From assembly GCF_030159995.1 (NCBI RefSeq), contig NZ_BSNM01000002.1, positions 62,001 through 126,000 of the forward strand: a stretch of 64,000 nucleotides of DNA. Direction: 5' to 3'. This document shows, piece after piece, positions 61,856-64,000 of this stretch. Position 1 is the first letter of the stretch. Every line of letters starts with the position of its first letter. Under the pieces are notes generated by a model. It did no database searches. It was given only the letters and a program-made list of their open reading frames with translations, and was not told the origin of the DNA. A program made the position numbers and the translations under genes. Origin of the DNA: Litoribrevibacter albus. Lineage in GTDB: Bacteria > Pseudomonadota > Gammaproteobacteria > Pseudomonadales > Litoribrevibacteraceae.

Positions 61856-61893
61856 TAGCCCAATAACTCAATCAAGCGACGAACAACATAGAT

Positions 61894-61947
61894 CGACAGA
61901 AATATAAAAAACGACAGAAATATACAAAACGACAGTAATATAAAGAG
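61894..61947 (+). repeat. Three 18-bp tandem repeats before the CDP-alcohol phosphotransferase gene
   Basis: Units CGACAGAAATATAAAAAA, CGACAGAAATATACAAAA and CGACAGTAATATAAAGAG lie 21 bases upstream of the start at 61968, in the ribosome-site approach. Unit number might change expression. Confidence 0.8.
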
Positions 61948-61967
61948 CCGCAGCAAGTAGAACACAT

Positions 61968-62648
61968 ATGAATTCTTCTAACTTTTTTTATCGCCTGATT
62001 TATCCCAATTTGGCGAACATAACTTCCGTTCTGGGCGTATTGCCCTTGTTTTTATTGTTTACTGAGAATGGCTTTCAATATCTGATTCCTTTGATTATTT
62101 ATAACAACATCATGGACGACCTGGACGGTATTCTGGCCGCTAAATTGAACATCCGAAGTCAGTTTGGTGCGCACTTAGATAACGTCTGTGATGCCGTGGC
62201 GCATGGCATGATTGCGTTGGCGGTGGGTGTTCATTTTGGCGGTGTGGTATTGGTCGTTGCAGCATTAGCAGCAGGTGCAGCGATTTTGCGTTCAACGGCA
62301 CGACTTGATCCAGCGTCTAAGGTAAAAGGCTCGCCCACCAATGAATTGATGCGGCATCTCTTATTCATCCTGCTTTTGGCTCCTTTATTAGACATTGACC
62401 CCTATTGGTTTCTGGCGTTGGCGTTTATCTGCCATGCAGTGACTATGGTGTCGAGCTTTGCCATTCCTGGGATGATTCGATCCAGAGCAAACACAGCAAC
62501 TAAAGTAGTGTTAGTAAATATTGCTCTTGTGGTGGCTTGGCTGGCTTCGTCACTTACGTTAATGATTGCGTTAGCCTTCTTTTTGACGTATTTCTATGGC
62601 GTCTATCGGGGTATGACTGACGAGAGAAAGATAGTGTTGGAGTCCTGA
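61968..62648 (+). CDS. CDP-alcohol phosphotransferase family membrane enzyme
   Basis: A 226-residue integral membrane protein. The family motif is near residue 48: D-D-L-D-G-x2-A-A-K-x8-G-x3-D-x3-D, spanning MDDLDGILAAKLNIRSQ and FGAHLDNVCD; the usual A-R pair is A-A-K here, and the four Asp are kept. Six membrane helices are seen. Such enzymes join a CDP-activated alcohol to a lipid or sugar alcohol. With the cytidylyltransferase upstream it would complete a head-group transfer. The acceptor is not known. Confidence 0.85.
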   Translation: MNSSNFFYRLIYPNLANITSVLGVLPLFLLFTENGFQYLIPLIIYNNIMDDLDGILAAKLNIRSQFGAHLDNVCDAVAHGMIALAVGVHFGGVVLVVAALAAGAAILRSTARLDPASKVKGSPTNELMRHLLFILLLAPLLDIDPYWFLALAFICHAVTMVSSFAIPGMIRSRANTATKVVLVNIALVVAWLASSLTLMIALAFFLTYFYGVYRGMTDERKIVLES

Positions 62649-62747
62649 CAAGCTTCGGACGCATCTGTGAGCATTTGAGTCGCGCGGATGTGTTCAGCCG
62701 CTCTCTGGATAATCCCCCGGTTTGTTAGCTTTGTTGAGGATTAACAC

Positions 62748-63890
62748 GTGAGTAAAACGTCTGGCTTGAATGCTGCGATTAACCAATTGGACCAAGCGTT
62801 ATTTTCTGCTGTGCAGGGCATTAATATTCTGGATGCCGTCGCGCCCTTAAACTATCGACAACAGAAAGAAGAATTCTTTTCCTCAAGCTATTCCGTCAAT
62901 CCTCAGTTCAACTACGCGGATCATAGTCTGGACTTGTTTCAGAAGAAGCGAGATCTGTTTAATTTACCTATTGAACAGTTAAAAGACGATGCCTTGATGA
63001 GATTGTACAGCTCAGTCATTGAATCCTACGTCGACAAACTGGACCAATACAAAGCCATTGGAACGCCAGAATTCTTGTATGACTCGCTACGTTATTTTGG
63101 TGAGCCAACTGAGAAAGACATTGATAATGCGCGCTTTATTTTGCACTTGCCGGATGATATCGATCCAAGAGCTGATGTGTTATTTGATGCGGTTGAGATC
63201 CAACAGCGATTAGAAGACTTTGCCATCCATGAAGGTTATGAATATCAAATCAAGCTGGATGAATCCCTCATCGCCAATGCCTTGGTATCCGGCTTAACGG
63301 TGAAGATTAATACCAGTGCAATGGCGTCGGAAACGGAAATCAAAGCGTTGGCGCATCATGAACTAGGGGTTCATTTGGTAACGACCTTAAATGCACGGAG
63401 TCAGCCTTTGCAGATTTTGACGCTTGGGTCGCCGGTGAATACCACCACGCAAGAAGGTCTGGCTATCTTGTGTGAGTATTTGTCGGGGTGTTTAACATTG
63501 CCTCGTCTCAAAGTCTTGGCGTTACGTGTCGTAGCCGTGCAATCCATGCTTGAAGATAAAGAGTTTAAGAAGACCTTTGCATTACTGAAAGACAAATACC
63601 TGGTCGGTGACGATTTAGCCTTTACCATTACCGCGCGGGTCTATCGTGGCGGTGGCTTCACCAAAGATTATTTGTATCTTCAGGGGTTCCACCAAATGCT
63701 GCATGCTTATGAGAATCAAAGGGATTTTACTCATTTACTGGCCGGTAAAGTCTCTTTGGAGCAACTACCGATCATTAGTCAGTTGATTGAGAAAGAGTAC
63801 CTTGTTGCTCCGCAATACATTAGCCCGGCCATTGCTTCACCTGAACCGTTGGATGACGTGCATAAGTTTATTGCTCATGCCATTAAATAA
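62748..63890 (+). CDS. DUF1704 'QEGLA motif' protein, MATCAP-like metallopeptidase fold
   Basis: A 380-residue DUF1704 protein (PF08014). The metallopeptidase motif is ALAHHELGVHLV near 205, and TTQEGLAILCEYLSG near 238 is the name-giving QEGLA helix. The start is a GTG with GAGGATTAA upstream. Eukaryotic relatives (MATCAP) cut tyrosine from tubulin; bacterial members have been described as modulators of flavohaemoglobin expression, without a known substrate. Here it is the fourth gene of the head-group-type cluster. The next frame overlaps its end. Confidence 0.88.
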   Translation: MSKTSGLNAAINQLDQALFSAVQGINILDAVAPLNYRQQKEEFFSSSYSVNPQFNYADHSLDLFQKKRDLFNLPIEQLKDDALMRLYSSVIESYVDKLDQYKAIGTPEFLYDSLRYFGEPTEKDIDNARFILHLPDDIDPRADVLFDAVEIQQRLEDFAIHEGYEYQIKLDESLIANALVSGLTVKINTSAMASETEIKALAHHELGVHLVTTLNARSQPLQILTLGSPVNTTTQEGLAILCEYLSGCLTLPRLKVLALRVVAVQSMLEDKEFKKTFALLKDKYLVGDDLAFTITARVYRGGGFTKDYLYLQGFHQMLHAYENQRDFTHLLAGKVSLEQLPIISQLIEKEYLVAPQYISPAIASPEPLDDVHKFIAHAIK

Positions 63891-64000
63891 GCTTGGCAGT
63901 GCTTTTGTATCTTTGCCGCAGGTTATACGTTCATTTCTGCTCATCTTCAAACAATACAGGTTGAGGCCACAGAAAAGGCTTGCCTCTTCTTACGAATGGG
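63877..64000 (+). CDS. Start of a further gene, cut by window edge
   Basis: An ATG 14 bases before the DUF1704 stop opens a frame of 41 codons that is still open at the window edge (MPLNKLGSAFVSLPQVIRSF..., then basic YRLRPQKRLASSYEW). The overlap suggests translational coupling with DUF1704. Too short for a family call; it could also be a chance frame. Confidence 0.4.
   Translation, partial: MPLNKLGSAFVSLPQVIRSFLLIFKQYRLRPQKRLASSYEW

Overview
The window reads as chromosomal DNA of a free-living, probably marine, Gammaproteobacterium. This rests on gene content: a yjcH-actP-CBS/DUF294-exonuclease block and acs as in Pseudomonas and Marinobacter relatives, an NspS/MbaA-type polyamine sensor as in Vibrio, a haloalkane dehalogenase, and many c-di-GMP proteins. 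The exact order cannot be fixed from the sequence alone. No rRNA, tRNA, CRISPR array, prophage, transposase or integrase was seen.

Layout. 0-2.2 kb: a cut DJ-1/PfpI gene, a small lipoprotein, a small membrane protein and an antitoxin with a broken toxin. 2.4-10.6 kb: rluF followed by an accessory stretch. A 69-bp piece of the rluF 3' end recurs at 8862-8930 and a 24-bp piece at 6563-6586. Between and beside these copies lie an AraC regulator with a CocE-type hydrolase, small unknown genes, a three-gene operon (nucleotidyltransferase-like, unknown, DnaQ-like exonuclease) and two FRG-domain genes. This is a likely insertion hotspot that may hold defence genes. 11-16.8 kb: acetate uptake (yjcH-actP), a putative small RNA, a CBS/DUF294 signalling protein, an exonuclease and an intact toxin-antitoxin pair. 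17-24.5 kb: a two-component system with an RND efflux operon; both promoters carry CTTAA-N6-CTTAA boxes.

24.5-30.2 kb: mixed single genes ending with acs; acs and yjcH-actP share a GAC-N4-GTCTAAT box. 30.4-33.8 kb: an NspS/MbaA-like polyamine/c-di-GMP module. 34.2-38 kb: an apparently orphan glycine riboswitch, a large enzyme related to cyanobacterial acyl-ACP reductase, and a haloalkane dehalogenase.

38-43.9 kb is the most striking region: an hvfABCD-type operon on the minus strand. It holds a Cys-rich precursor with five EGSCG/EGKCG pairs, a DUF692 modifying enzyme, its DUF2063 partner and a DoxX protein. It is followed in the same direction by a soluble GAF histidine kinase and an NtrC-type sigma-54 activator. 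Upstream of hvfA is a near-perfect sigma-54 promoter with two palindromic sites 34 bp apart, so the operon appears to encode its own sigma-54 control circuit. Such operons are known to make copper-binding modified peptides; the sigma-54 wiring is inferred here.

44-57.8 kb: an alcohol dehydrogenase, an EAL protein, a DUF411 lipoprotein, a dienelactone hydrolase, a PhoD phosphatase, small unknowns and a cluster joining a cupredoxin-like periplasmic protein, a membrane GGDEF-EAL sensor, a beta-barrel protein and a REC-EAL regulator. 58-64 kb: two solute-binding proteins, then a cluster of nucleotidyltransferase, methyltransferase, CDP-alcohol phosphotransferase and DUF1704 protein that suggests a phospholipid-like head-group pathway.
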